Notes: generated from the sequence alone by a model not told the origin. A stretch of 25,609 nucleotides of DNA from JBASRP01 sp044866075 (GCA_044866075.1 JBIOTQ010000065.1:1-25609), one strand, 5' to 3'; shown: positions 1 through 7,619, numbered from the stretch's first letter. Made by a program: numbers and translations.

Positions 1-23
1 CCGCGGGCCGCTTGCAGCCGCTG

Positions 24-683
24 TCAGGCGCGTGCCGGGGACTGCCCCGCCGAGATATCGCGATGGGCCTGGTTCGAGTGTTCGACGACGGCGTAGAAGG
101 CGTTGCAGTCGTTGTCTTGGAACACCATCCCGTCGACGTTCACCTTCTGACCGGTGTTGCGCGCCGCTTGGGCGTCGGTGAACACGAAGCCGGTCGGCAA
201 GGTGACGTGAACCTCCTGCTCGATCGTCGCGTCCACGGGGCTCACGTGCGGCGTCATCGCCGCCGAGACCTTATCTCCGACCTTCACGCTCGACTTCGTC
301 CCGTTGATCGTCAGCTCGATCGGCTCGACGAAGGGACCGAGCATCGTGGTGAACGTTGCGGCGAAGATCTCCCACGGAAGGCCGCCGTACTGATTGGTTG
401 CCATCGCGCCCAGTGCTTCGTTCTGCTCGGTCGAGTTCTTCGGATCGAAGAAGACAGCGATCGTGCCGTTGCCGTCGTGGATCGCTTTCGGCCACGACGC
501 CGCCCCTACGAACGTCGCCCCGGCCAGGTCGACGGCACCGCAGGAACCCTCGTTGATCCGGTACGCGACGACGGCCCGGCAGTTCCCGTGCGTGGGAAAC
601 CCGCTGAAGTTGCACGGGCATCCGTACGCGCAGTTACAGAACTCCAGGTAGTCGGCTTTGTACCGCCACGCTGTGTCCGCCAT
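24..683 (-). CDS. DUF1326 domain-containing protein
   Basis: This 219-residue protein matches the DUF1326 family from end to end. The diagnostic part is a cysteine cluster near the N-terminus: C16, C18, C22 and C24 (CNC then CPC), followed by C35 and C48. This pattern could bind metal or do thiol chemistry, but the biochemical role is not established. There is no signal peptide or membrane segment, so it is probably cytoplasmic. The ATG follows directly on a run of GGA repeats that can act as ribosome binding site. It is the last gene of a unit that begins with the NrtS-like gene and continues with DUF2182, 28 bases upstream. From memory, DUF1326 and DUF2182 genes often sit together, so the two products probably work together. 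Family assignment is firm; function is unknown. Confidence 0.85.
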   Translation of the reverse strand: MADTAWRYKADYLEFCNCAYGCPCNFSGFPTHGNCRAVVAYRINEGSCGAVDLAGATFVGAASWPKAIHDGNGTIAVFFDPKNSTEQNEALGAMATNQYGGLPWEIFAATFTTMLGPFVEPIELTINGTKSSVKVGDKVSAAMTPHVSPVDATIEQEVHVTLPTGFVFTDAQAARNTGQKVNVDGMVFQDNDCNAFYAVVEHSNQAHRDISAGQSPARA

Positions 684-711
684 CCTCCTCCTCCTCCTGT
701 CTCCGGCCCAT

Positions 712-1587
712 CTACATGGCGCCCGTGTGGTCGCCCATCTTGTCCACGACCTCGCCCGCCGCGCCGGAGATGTTAGGGAGGATCCCCGGCGAGATGATCA
801 CCGCGATGCCGAGCGCGACCAGCGCCGAACCGATCAGCTTCGTCAGTCCGACGCCGTGCGTCCAGTTCTTCTCCGCGAGGAAGATCAACGCGATACCGGC
901 CATCCATACGAGGTTCATGAGTCCGACGACGAGGAGAACGGCCATCAGCGCCCAGCAACACCCGAGGCAGTACGCGCCGTGCGAGACCCCGGCTTTGAAG
1001 GCGCTGCGCGAACCGCCGCCCCAATCGTGCGTCATGAGGAACGACATCGGGCTGCGGCAGGCCTTCAGACACGACGCCTTCCAGCGCGTGAACTGATACG
1101 CGCCGGCGACGACGAGGATCGCGCCGGCAACGGTCGGCAGCCAGCGCGAGTCGGCGGCGTCGGCGGCGAGGTTGCGGAAGCCGAGGAACCCGGCGAGCGG
1201 GATGACGCCGATGAGCGACCAGACGACGAGGTACCCGACGATGAAGGCCGCGGTCGGCGCGTTCCCCTCGCCGCGCTTCTGCACCACCATGCGGTGCGCC
1301 AGCACGATCGGCGCGACGGTCGGGAACATCATCGCGACCATCATCGCGACCCACATCCCCATGAAGATCGGAATCGTCATGTCGTTCGGCGCGCGCGCGC
1401 CGACCTGCCCGAGGCCCGACACCATGTCGGACATCGAGTTCGCTTGCCGGACCGTCGACCACCACGCGAAGCCGGCCAAGCCGACGAGCACGCCGACGAC
1501 GGTTAGCGTGACGTTGCGTGACAGGAGCGACATCGCCGAGCGCGGCGTGTCGGGGCGTCCTTGGAGTGCTTCAGCGTCGCTGGTCAC
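712..1587 (-). CDS. DUF2182 integral membrane protein
   Basis: The protein is 291 residues if it starts at the GTG at 1587. The frame is open further upstream, but that part is arginine-rich shadow of the neighbouring gene, and the GTG has a strong GAGGAGGAG site just before it. The start overlaps the stop of the NrtS-like gene as GTGA, so the two are probably translationally coupled. I see about six hydrophobic helices. Family hallmarks are the methionine-rich helix with MGMWVAMMVAMMFP and the later HGAYCLGCCW motif, with three cysteines and a histidine at the mouth of a helix, suggesting metal or thiol binding. DUF2182 is described as a predicted metal-binding membrane protein with no proven function. 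Its neighbour is the cysteine-rich DUF1326 protein, a likely partner. Confidence 0.85.
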   Translation of the reverse strand: MTSDAEALQGRPDTPRSAMSLLSRNVTLTVVGVLVGLAGFAWWSTVRQANSMSDMVSGLGQVGARAPNDMTIPIFMGMWVAMMVAMMFPTVAPIVLAHRMVVQKRGEGNAPTAAFIVGYLVVWSLIGVIPLAGFLGFRNLAADAADSRWLPTVAGAILVVAGAYQFTRWKASCLKACRSPMSFLMTHDWGGGSRSAFKAGVSHGAYCLGCCWALMAVLLVVGLMNLVWMAGIALIFLAEKNWTHGVGLTKLIGSALVALGIAVIISPGILPNISGAAGEVVDKMGDHTGAM

Positions 1588-1868
1588 GTTGCTCTCCTCC
1601 TCGTGGCGCTCAGGAAACCGGTGCTGGAAACGCAGAAGGGAACGAGGTAGTTCGCGCCGACGCGGATCCACGTCGCGTAGTTGGCGCGGCCGTCGAGGAT
1701 CACCCCCAGCTGGTTGATCAACGAAAGGATCGTGCCGACGACGAGCGCGATCTTTATCGTCTTGCGCAACGTCGAACGCCGGAACCACAGACGCACGGCC
1801 TCGCCCGGCGTGCTCCACGTCGCCGGCGCGGCCGGGGTAGAGATGTCGGATGCGATGTCCTTGACCAC
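1584..1868 (-). CDS. nrtS: NrtS-like nitrate/nitrite transporter
   Basis: A 94-residue protein with two membrane helices, about residues 38-57 and 66-88. The core with TLRKTIKIALVVGTILSLIN, then a short polar loop, then a helix containing NYLVPFCVSSTGFLSA, is the pattern I associate with the small NrtS family, shown in cyanobacteria to take up nitrate and nitrite. The start is a GTG at 1868 preceded by a GGGGGGA ribosome binding site. The stop overlaps the GTG of the DUF2182 gene by four bases. It is the first gene of the three-gene set. The family call rests on remembered sequence pattern rather than a search, and the transported substrate in this organism is inference. Confidence 0.72.
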   Translation of the reverse strand: MVKDIASDISTPAAPATWSTPGEAVRLWFRRSTLRKTIKIALVVGTILSLINQLGVILDGRANYATWIRVGANYLVPFCVSSTGFLSATRRRAT

Positions 1869-1930
1869 AGCGATCCCCCCGTAACCGCGTCAGGTTCGCC
1901 CGGCGGCGGGGTCCGCGTCAAGGAGTGGCG

Positions 1931-3433
1931 CTAGTCGGGTGGAGCGACCGAGTCGAACCAACGGTGTTTGGCCCGGTCGCGGGTCGTGTCGACGTGGACG
2001 TGCTTCGTCTCGGTGTACTCCAGCAAGCCTTGGATACCGTGTTCGCGTCCGATGCCCGACTGCTTGTAGCCGCCGAACGGGTACTGCGGGTTGATCAGGT
2101 GATAGTCGTTGACCCAGACGGTTCCGGTGCGGATCCGGTCGGCGATCGCCATGCCGCGCGCGGTGTCGGACGAGAAGACGCCGCCGGCGAGCCCGTAGAT
2201 GGAGTCGTTCGCGATCGCAACGGCCTCGTCGTCGGTATCGAACGGGATGACGACCAGGACGGGGCCGAAGATCTCTTCCTGCGCGATCCGCATGCCGTTG
2301 TCGACGCCGGTGAAGATCGTCGGGGCGAAGAAGAGGCCGTTCTCGTGGCCCGGCACGCCGACGCGCTCGCCGCCGGTGACGAGCTTCGCGCCCTCGTCCT
2401 GGCCGATCTTCACGTAGCGTTCGACCGTCTCGAGCTGCGTGCGGGAGACGATCGGGCCCATCATCGTCGCCTTGTCGAGCGGCGGGCCGACGCGGATGCG
2501 CTCGGCTTTGGCGACCATGCGATCGACGACCTCGTCGTGCAGCGAGCGATGCACGAGCAAGCGCGAGCCCGCGTTACAGACCTGACCGGCGTTGTAGTAG
2601 ATCCCCCACAGCGCGCCGTCGACGGCGAGGGCTAGGTCGGCGTCGTCGCAGATGATGTTCGCGCTCTTGCCGCCGAGCTCGAGAGTGACCTTCTTGATGT
2701 TCGACGACGCGAGCTGCAGGATCCGCCGCCCGGTCGCCGTCGAACCGGTGAACGCGATCTTGTCGACGTCCATGCTCGCGACCAGCGTCTCGCCGGCGCC
2801 GGGCCCGAAGCCGGGGATGACGTTGAAGACGCCGTCCGGGAGCCCGGCCTCCTTGGTGATCTCCGCGAGCGCCAGCGCGGTCAGCGGCGTGTTCTCGGAC
2901 GGCTTGAGCACGACCGTATTGCCCATCGCGAGCGCCGGCGCCGTCTTCCACGCCGCCATCAGCACGGGGAAGTTCCACGGGATGATGCCGGCGCACACGC
3001 CGAGTGGCTCGCGCCGAACGTAGTTGAGCGACGGTCCAGGTGCGACGGTCAGCGGGAGCGTCTCGACCGTCGGCAGCGTCTCGGCGAGGTCGGCGATCGT
3101 GCGGAAGTAGTGCGCCGCTCCGGAGACATCGCCGCGCGTCTTGCGGATGGTGCCGCCCTGATCGCGGGTCTCGAGCTCGGCGAGCTCGGCCGATCGCTCC
3201 TTGATGCCCGTGGCGATCGCGCGCAGGAAGCCGGCGCGGTTCGCGGCCGGCAGTTCTCCCCAGCCGCCGTCGAAAGCTGCGCGTGCCGCGGCGATCGCGC
3301 GTTCGGCGTCCTCTTTGCCGGCTTGCGCGACGGTGGCGATCGTCTCGCCCGTCGCGGGGTCGATCGCGTCGAACTCCTTGCCGTCCTGCGCGGGGACGAA
3401 CTCGCCGCCGATGTACAGGTTGCGGTCGGCCAT
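1931..3433 (-). CDS. NAD(P)-dependent aldehyde dehydrogenase
   Basis: A full-length 500-residue member of the aldehyde dehydrogenase superfamily, which oxidises aldehydes to acids with NAD(P)+. Catalytic residues are visible: N154 in PWNF, E252 in LELGGK and the nucleophile C286 in NAGQVC. The Rossmann contact GSTATG is at 230-235. The ATG at 3433 is chosen because it follows GGAGG nine bases upstream and lies five bases after the paaD stop; the open frame upstream is only shadow of paaD. Sequence style is that of betaine- and phenylacetaldehyde-type enzymes. Its place at the end of the paaABCD genes suggests phenylacetaldehyde oxidation to phenylacetate, but substrate cannot be read from sequence. 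It is not PaaZ: there is no MaoC hydratase domain. Confidence 0.9.
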   Translation of the reverse strand: MADRNLYIGGEFVPAQDGKEFDAIDPATGETIATVAQAGKEDAERAIAAARAAFDGGWGELPAANRAGFLRAIATGIKERSAELAELETRDQGGTIRKTRGDVSGAAHYFRTIADLAETLPTVETLPLTVAPGPSLNYVRREPLGVCAGIIPWNFPVLMAAWKTAPALAMGNTVVLKPSENTPLTALALAEITKEAGLPDGVFNVIPGFGPGAGETLVASMDVDKIAFTGSTATGRRILQLASSNIKKVTLELGGKSANIICDDADLALAVDGALWGIYYNAGQVCNAGSRLLVHRSLHDEVVDRMVAKAERIRVGPPLDKATMMGPIVSRTQLETVERYVKIGQDEGAKLVTGGERVGVPGHENGLFFAPTIFTGVDNGMRIAQEEIFGPVLVVIPFDTDDEAVAIANDSIYGLAGGVFSSDTARGMAIADRIRTGTVWVNDYHLINPQYPFGGYKQSGIGREHGIQGLLEYTETKHVHVDTTRDRAKHRWFDSVAPPD

Positions 3434-3438
3434 GGTCT

Positions 3439-3918
3439 CTAGACCTCCGGGAGTTTCGGCTTGAAGCCTTCGAACGGATTGCGGCAGCTCGTGCAATAGC
3501 GGATCGTACGGCATGGCGTCGGTCCGAACTCCGATTCCACCGTCGTGGCGGGCGAGCCGCAGTGCGGGCACTTCACGGCGATCTGCAAGAGGGTCCTGCC
3601 CGGCGGCGCGATGCCGAACGCGCGCAGTGCCTCTCGTCCCTCCGGCGTGATGCGGTCGGTCGTCCACGGCGGATCGAACGTATAGGTGACCTCGATGTCG
3701 CGGCCGGGCGCGGCGTCGCGGACCGCGCGCTCGGCGTCGCCGAGGATCATCTCCAGCGCCGGACAGCCGACGAACGTCGGCAGCAGGGTGACTTCGACGC
3801 ATCGGTCGGTCACCGCGACATGCTCGACCAGACCCAGATCCGTGATGGAGCAGACCGGGATCTCGGGATCTTTCACGCGCGACAACGCGTCGCGCACGGC
3901 GGTCTCGACCGCGTTCAC
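3439..3918 (-). CDS. paaD: Phenylacetyl-CoA epoxidase subunit PaaD
   Basis: A 159-residue protein of the PaaD family: an N-terminal DUF59/MIP18 domain (DALSRVKDPEIP near residue 10, then TFVGCPALEMI) followed by a C-terminal zinc-ribbon-like segment with CPHCG and CTSCRNPF. PaaD is needed for active PaaABCE epoxidase and is thought to help with Fe-S assembly, most likely of the PaaE reductase. The GTG at 3918 overlaps the paaC stop as GTGA; a second GTG one codon earlier (3921) is equally possible. The stop is five bases from the aldehyde dehydrogenase start. The C-terminal cysteines are all present, so the protein looks intact. Notably, no paaE is seen in this window. Confidence 0.9.
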   Translation of the reverse strand: MNAVETAVRDALSRVKDPEIPVCSITDLGLVEHVAVTDRCVEVTLLPTFVGCPALEMILGDAERAVRDAAPGRDIEVTYTFDPPWTTDRITPEGREALRAFGIAPPGRTLLQIAVKCPHCGSPATTVESEFGPTPCRTIRYCTSCRNPFEGFKPKLPEV

Positions 3919-4796
3919 CACCGTGCCCCCGGGTGCCCCCGGTACAGACCGGTCATCTCTTCCCACAACGGTCCGAAGTCTTCCGAGTGCTGCCCGACCC
4001 TGCCTCCCGTGCCTTCGAATCCTCCGGTGTGGATCCAATGTCCGTCGCGGCGCTGTACGCCCGGGACCCGAAGAGGTCTTGTGGCGGCGTCGGTGACCTC
4101 GGACGCTCCTGACGAGGTTGGAAGCACGTCGCCCACGGGCTCGTCGGCGCCGGCTTCCAGGACGTGGTCGAGACCGACCGCTTCGAGATCGGCGCCGATC
4201 CATCCGAGCCACGAGCGGAGCATGTCCCCATTCGGACGCGGCAACGTACCGTCGGCGACGAGCGCGTCCTCGTCCGGCAGCGGTTCGAAGAGCGCGAGCG
4301 CTTCCGGCAGGGCATCGGCGAGCGCGCCGGAGAAGCGCTGTCGCGCCTCCACCGGCCCAGTCGCAAGGCGCTCGAACCAGGCGCGTGCGTGCTCGAGGTG
4401 GTAGCGCTCCTCGAGGCGCAGCACGCGCACGATCTCGGCGAGCTCCTTGAACGTGGTTTCTTCCAGCGCCTCGAGACGCACGTCGTCGGCCGTGTCGTAG
4501 AGGTAGTGCCGCGCGGCCGTGTACGCGTAGTCGCGGTTGGGGCGCTCGCAGATCACGGCGTGCCGATAGTCGTCGCGCGTGCGCCCGAGCGCGAGCGCGT
4601 CGGCGTCGCGCCCGTCGATCGTCGACGCGATCTCGTACAGGGCCCGCGCGTGGCCGATCTCGTCCTGCGCGATGGACGACATCGCCAGGTCCTCTTCGAC
4701 GTAGGGAACCCAGCCGGTCCACTCGGACAGGCGGTGCCCCATGACGAGCTCGTCGTCGGCGAGCGCGAGGAGCAGCGAGAGGCGGGGGTCGCTCAT
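3915..4796 (-). CDS. paaC: Phenylacetyl-CoA epoxidase subunit PaaC
   Basis: A 293-residue ferritin-like protein of the PaaC family, the structural partner of PaaA in the bacterial multicomponent oxygenase that converts phenylacetyl-CoA to its ring 1,2-epoxide. The start region with LADDELVMGHRLSEW and the following IAQDEIGHA are typical of PaaC. PaaC keeps the four-helix fold but acts as scaffold rather than as the oxygen-activating subunit. Its ATG at 4796 overlaps the paaB stop as ATGA, and its stop overlaps paaD, so it sits in a tightly coupled reading chain. The length is somewhat above that of the E. coli protein (about 250), the excess being in the C-terminal half after residue 190. Confidence 0.92.
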   Translation of the reverse strand: MSDPRLSLLLALADDELVMGHRLSEWTGWVPYVEEDLAMSSIAQDEIGHARALYEIASTIDGRDADALALGRTRDDYRHAVICERPNRDYAYTAARHYLYDTADDVRLEALEETTFKELAEIVRVLRLEERYHLEHARAWFERLATGPVEARQRFSGALADALPEALALFEPLPDEDALVADGTLPRPNGDMLRSWLGWIGADLEAVGLDHVLEAGADEPVGDVLPTSSGASEVTDAATRPLRVPGVQRRDGHWIHTGGFEGTGGRVGQHSEDFGPLWEEMTGLYRGHPGARW

Positions 4797-5131
4797 CCTT
4801 TGCTCGCATCCTTCGCGCCGGGACGCGCGCCGTCGATTGCGAGCCCGCGCTCCGCGAGGTCTTTCGTGACCCGCTTCAGCTTCGCTCCGACCCCGACGTA
4901 GCCGTCGGGCCGCCGGTACGATTTGTCGGTGACGCCGCCGAGCGTCTCAGGATGCGTGACGCGATGCAGGTCGCCGCGGCGTCCGACCCAGCAGTCGACG
5001 CCCTCGCCGTGACGGAAGAACGTCTCGCGCGCGAGCACGAGCGCCATCTCCAGGTCGGGGGCCGAGACCGAGCCGACGTGCGTGAGAGGGTCGTCCTCGG
5101 TGCGCCGGGAGAAAACCTCCCAGACGTCCAT
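4793..5131 (-). CDS. paaB: Phenylacetyl-CoA epoxidase subunit PaaB
   Basis: A 112-residue small subunit of the phenylacetyl-CoA epoxidase. The N-terminus MDVWEVFSRRTEDDPLTHVGSV and the segment LARETFFRHGEG are highly characteristic of PaaB. Known role: it bridges PaaAC heterodimers and is required for productive contact with the reductase; it is not catalytic. The ATG at 5131 lies five bases after the paaA stop; the longer open frame to 5353 is only shadow of paaA. The stop overlaps the paaC start as ATGA. The C-terminal 40 residues are lysine- and arginine-rich and less conserved, as is usual for longer actinobacterial versions. Confidence 0.92.
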   Translation of the reverse strand: MDVWEVFSRRTEDDPLTHVGSVSAPDLEMALVLARETFFRHGEGVDCWVGRRGDLHRVTHPETLGGVTDKSYRRPDGYVGVGAKLKRVTKDLAERGLAIDGARPGAKDASKG

Positions 5132-5136
5132 CGCTG

Positions 5137-6054
5137 TTAGGCCACCGCCCGCGGGATGCCGGCGAAGACGTCGCGCAGCCAGCCGTGCGAATCCCACATC
5201 GCGCGCCTCCAGGCGAGGCGCGTCTGCGTCATCGGGCCGTTGCCCTTGACGACCTGCCAGAACTCGTGCCAGCCGGGGTCGCCCCAGACCCACTCGCCAC
5301 GTGCGGGGTCGAAACGAAGTTCCGGATCGGGAACCGAGATACCGAGGTCCCACAGCTTCGGCACATACGTGGAGAAGAACTCCTGGCGTAGATCTTCGTT
5401 CGACCGCGTCTTGATCCCCCAGTAGAGGAGCACGTCCTTATCGGGGTTCGACGGCGGTCCGAAGAAGTGCATGATCGGCCGCCACCACCTGTTGACCGCG
5501 TCCTGGAACATCTCGCGCTGCGCGTCGGTGCCGCTGCATAGCTCGAGCGTGATGTCCTCGCCGTGGCGGAGATGCATCGACTCCTCGGCACAGATGCGTC
5601 GCATCGCGCGCACGTACGGCGCGTACGAGCACTGCAACAGCGCGTGCTGCGTCACGAGCGCGGCGCCGTCGATCAGCCAGCCGATCAACGCGATGTCGCC
5701 CCAGCTTTTGGTCGGGTAGTGGAAGACGTTGTGGAACTTCGTGCGCCCGTTCACGAGGTCGGAGAACATCGATTCGCGGCTCTTCCCGAGGTCCTCGGCG
5801 ATCCGGTAGAGGATCTGCGCGTGTCCGACCTCGTCCTGGACCTTGGCGGTGAGGGAGAGCTTGCGGCGGAGGGTCGGCGCGCGCGGGATCCACTCGCGTT
5901 CGGGGAGCGCGCCCATGATCTCGGAGTTGGCGTGCATCTCGATGAACTTGAGAGCCGCCTGCCGGTACTGGTCGGGCATCCAGTGGGCCGCCTCGACCTT
6001 CTCGCCGGCGTCGATGCGGGCCTTGAACTCGGCCGTCCGCTCCTCGTAGGTCAC
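5137..6054 (-). CDS. paaA: Phenylacetyl-CoA epoxidase catalytic subunit PaaA
   Basis: The catalytic diiron subunit of phenylacetyl-CoA 1,2-epoxidase. With the GTG start at 6054 the protein has 305 residues, close to the roughly 309 of E. coli PaaA. That start is preferred over the ATG at 6102 because AGGAGG lies five bases before it and because the 16 extra residues look non-conserved. Diiron ligand motifs are present: DEVGHA (E75, H78) and EESMHLRHGE (E158, H161). It needs PaaC and PaaB as partners and electrons from PaaE, which is not in the window. It is separated by 69 bases from the VOC gene upstream, so an internal promoter is possible though none stands out. Confidence 0.94.
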   Translation of the reverse strand: MTYEERTAEFKARIDAGEKVEAAHWMPDQYRQAALKFIEMHANSEIMGALPEREWIPRAPTLRRKLSLTAKVQDEVGHAQILYRIAEDLGKSRESMFSDLVNGRTKFHNVFHYPTKSWGDIALIGWLIDGAALVTQHALLQCSYAPYVRAMRRICAEESMHLRHGEDITLELCSGTDAQREMFQDAVNRWWRPIMHFFGPPSNPDKDVLLYWGIKTRSNEDLRQEFFSTYVPKLWDLGISVPDPELRFDPARGEWVWGDPGWHEFWQVVKGNGPMTQTRLAWRRAMWDSHGWLRDVFAGIPRAVA

Positions 6055-6123
6055 ACGGCCCTCCTGTCGTTGCGGCGGCGCCTCGTGAGCGCCGATGTCC
6101 ATGGTAGCGCGGTCGAACCGGCC

Positions 6124-6516
6124 CTAACCGGGCAGCGCGTAGAACTCGAGCTGGATGTTGTCCGGGTCGCGGAAGACGAGGACCGTTCCGTACGGCGCGT
6201 CGGTGATGGGGGAGTGCGCGATGCCGAGCTCGTCGAGGCGCGCCGCCCACGCGTCGAGGTCCTTCCGTTCGGGAACGCCGAAGGACACGTGGTCGAGGCC
6301 GATCCGCGTTTCGTCGAAGTAGTCGCCGCCGGACGTCTTGTCGTGCGTGTGAAGGCCGATCGCGAGCGGCGGCACGAAAAGCACGATGAAGCGGTGCCCC
6401 TCTTGATCTTCCTGCCACAGCACCTGGCCGCCGAACAGCGCCTCGTACCAAGCTTTGCTCGCGTCGAGGTCGGTGACCGTCAGCGCGATGTGGTTGACGC
6501 CGTCGATGTCGGGCAT
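6124..6516 (-). CDS. VOC (glyoxalase/extradiol dioxygenase fold) family protein
   Basis: A 130-residue, single-module vicinal-oxygen-chelate protein. It opens with GVNHIALTVTDLDAS and closes with FRDPDNIQLEFYALPG, both standard for the superfamily. Possible metal ligands H9, H76 (in DHVSF) and E124 are in the expected places, so it may be an active metalloenzyme. VOC proteins include glyoxalase I, epimerases, fosfomycin-type resistance enzymes and ring-cleaving dioxygenases, and the sequence does not decide between them. It lies two bases after the PaaG-like gene and upstream of paaA, so it is part of the aromatic degradation operon. A role in handling a reactive ring-epoxide, oxepin or aldehyde intermediate is inference. 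Confidence 0.83.
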   Translation of the reverse strand: MPDIDGVNHIALTVTDLDASKAWYEALFGGQVLWQEDQEGHRFIVLFVPPLAIGLHTHDKTSGGDYFDETRIGLDHVSFGVPERKDLDAWAARLDELGIAHSPITDAPYGTVLVFRDPDNIQLEFYALPG

Positions 6517-6518
6517 CG

Positions 6519-7313
6519 CTAGCGTCCCTCGAACTTCGGCGCGCGCTTCTCGAGGAAGGCGTTCACGCCCTCCATGTGATCGGCGGTGAGCGCCATCTGC
6601 GCTTGCAGGTCGGCCTCGAAGTCCATCGTCGCCTCGAGGCCGCTCTGGGACCCGAAGTACAGCGCCCGCTTCGACAGGCCGAACGCTCGCGTCGGGCCTT
6701 GCGAGAGCATCTGCGCGAACGCCCGCGATTCCTCCATCAGCGTGTCGTGCGGGACCACCTTCGTCACCAGTCCGTACTGCAACGCCGTGTTGGCGTCGAT
6801 GATGTCGCCGAGCAACGCCAGCTCCATCGCTTTCGCGAACCCAACCAGGCGCGGGAGGAAGTAGGAGGCGCCCGAGTCCTGCACGAGGCCGACCTTGATG
6901 AAGGCCTGGAAGAAGCGCGCCTTATCGCTCGCGATCCGGAAATCGCACGCGAGCGCCATCGAGCATCCGGCTCCCGCCGCCACGCCGTTCACGGCGGCGA
7001 CGACCGGCTTCTCCATGTGCACGATCGGCAGGATGATGTGATGGTAGCCATCCCGCAGCATCTCGCCGAGCGCGGCCGGCTCGCCGCGCCGGTAGGAATC
7101 CTCGAGCTGCGTGAGGTCCGCGCCCGACGAGAAGCCGCGGCCGTTGCCGGTGATCAGCAGGCAGCGGACGTTGAGATCGCCGCTCGCCTCGGCGAGGGCT
7201 TTGTGGAGCTCCGTCGTGATCTGCGCGTTCAGCGCGTTCAGCGCGTCCGGGCGGTTGAGGGTCAGCGTCGCGACGCCGCCGTCGACCTCGTAGGTGATCG
7301 CCTCGTAGCCCAT
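6519..7313 (-). CDS. Enoyl-CoA hydratase/isomerase, PaaG-like
   Basis: A 264-residue crotonase-fold protein. The CoA-binding and oxyanion-hole segments are visible at FSSGADL (61-67) and VNGVAAGAG (109-116). At the catalytic position the sequence reads GLVQDSGASYFLPRLVG, with D146 in the place of the single catalytic aspartate of PaaG (GLIPDCGGTWLLPR in E. coli as I recall it) rather than the glutamate of classic hydratases. This supports the role of PaaG: isomerising the ring-1,2-epoxide of phenylacetyl-CoA to oxepin-CoA and later moving a double bond. A general enoyl-CoA hydratase remains possible. The start at 7313 has GGAG overlapping the stop of the EthD gene upstream. Confidence 0.82.
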   Translation of the reverse strand: MGYEAITYEVDGGVATLTLNRPDALNALNAQITTELHKALAEASGDLNVRCLLITGNGRGFSSGADLTQLEDSYRRGEPAALGEMLRDGYHHIILPIVHMEKPVVAAVNGVAAGAGCSMALACDFRIASDKARFFQAFIKVGLVQDSGASYFLPRLVGFAKAMELALLGDIIDANTALQYGLVTKVVPHDTLMEESRAFAQMLSQGPTRAFGLSKRALYFGSQSGLEATMDFEADLQAQMALTADHMEGVNAFLEKRAPKFEGR

Positions 7314-7319
7314 CGCGAG

Positions 7320-7619
7320 CTACTCCAGCTCTTCGAGGACGACGACGTCGAACGGCGGCGCGAAGCTCTGTGCGTGCTTCGCCGCCTCGGCCGCGGCCTC
7401 GGATTTCATGTCGGCCTTCCAGGCGTCCTTGTCCGCCCACGTCCCGCTGAACACGTACGCGTACGGGAAGTCGCCCTGGATCGTGCGCTTCACCTTGTAC
7501 GCGGACACTTTCTGTATGTTCGCGTAGTCGCGCACCATCGGGATGTGTTCTTCGATGTACTTCTTCTCGAACGCGGGCGGGTCGTCCGGCGGGCGGTAGA
7601 AGACCGTCATCTTGATCAT
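7320..7619 (-). CDS. EthD family protein (ferredoxin-like alpha/beta barrel)
   Basis: A 99-residue EthD-type protein. Diagnostic pattern: MIKMTVFYRPPDDPPAFEKKYIEEHIPMVR, with the small barrel closing in AQSFAPPFDVVVLEE. The ATG at 7619 follows GGGAG at seven bases and starts where homologues start; the longer frame to 7655 adds only low-complexity residues. EthD was first described as a protein needed for ether-degrading cytochrome P450 function, but the family mostly lacks known reactions; relatives include dimeric small oxygenases and decarboxylases. It is the first gene of the aromatic degradation cluster and faces away from the CytX gene. Its function here is unknown. Confidence 0.8.
   Translation of the reverse strand: MIKMTVFYRPPDDPPAFEKKYIEEHIPMVRDYANIQKVSAYKVKRTIQGDFPYAYVFSGTWADKDAWKADMKSEAAAEAAKHAQSFAPPFDVVVLEELE

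Noticed and set aside
684..700. GGA triplet run as a microsatellite
   Set aside because: It is short and at the expected place of a ribosome binding site for the DUF1326 gene.
1931..3433. Aldehyde dehydrogenase as PaaZ
   Set aside because: PaaZ is a fusion with a C-terminal MaoC-like hydratase of nearly 680 residues and a divergent dehydrogenase domain; this is an ordinary 500-residue enzyme.
3434..3802. Longer N-terminus for the aldehyde dehydrogenase
   Set aside because: The extra 123 residues are shadow of paaD; the ATG at 3433 has a good ribosome site and the family's usual start.
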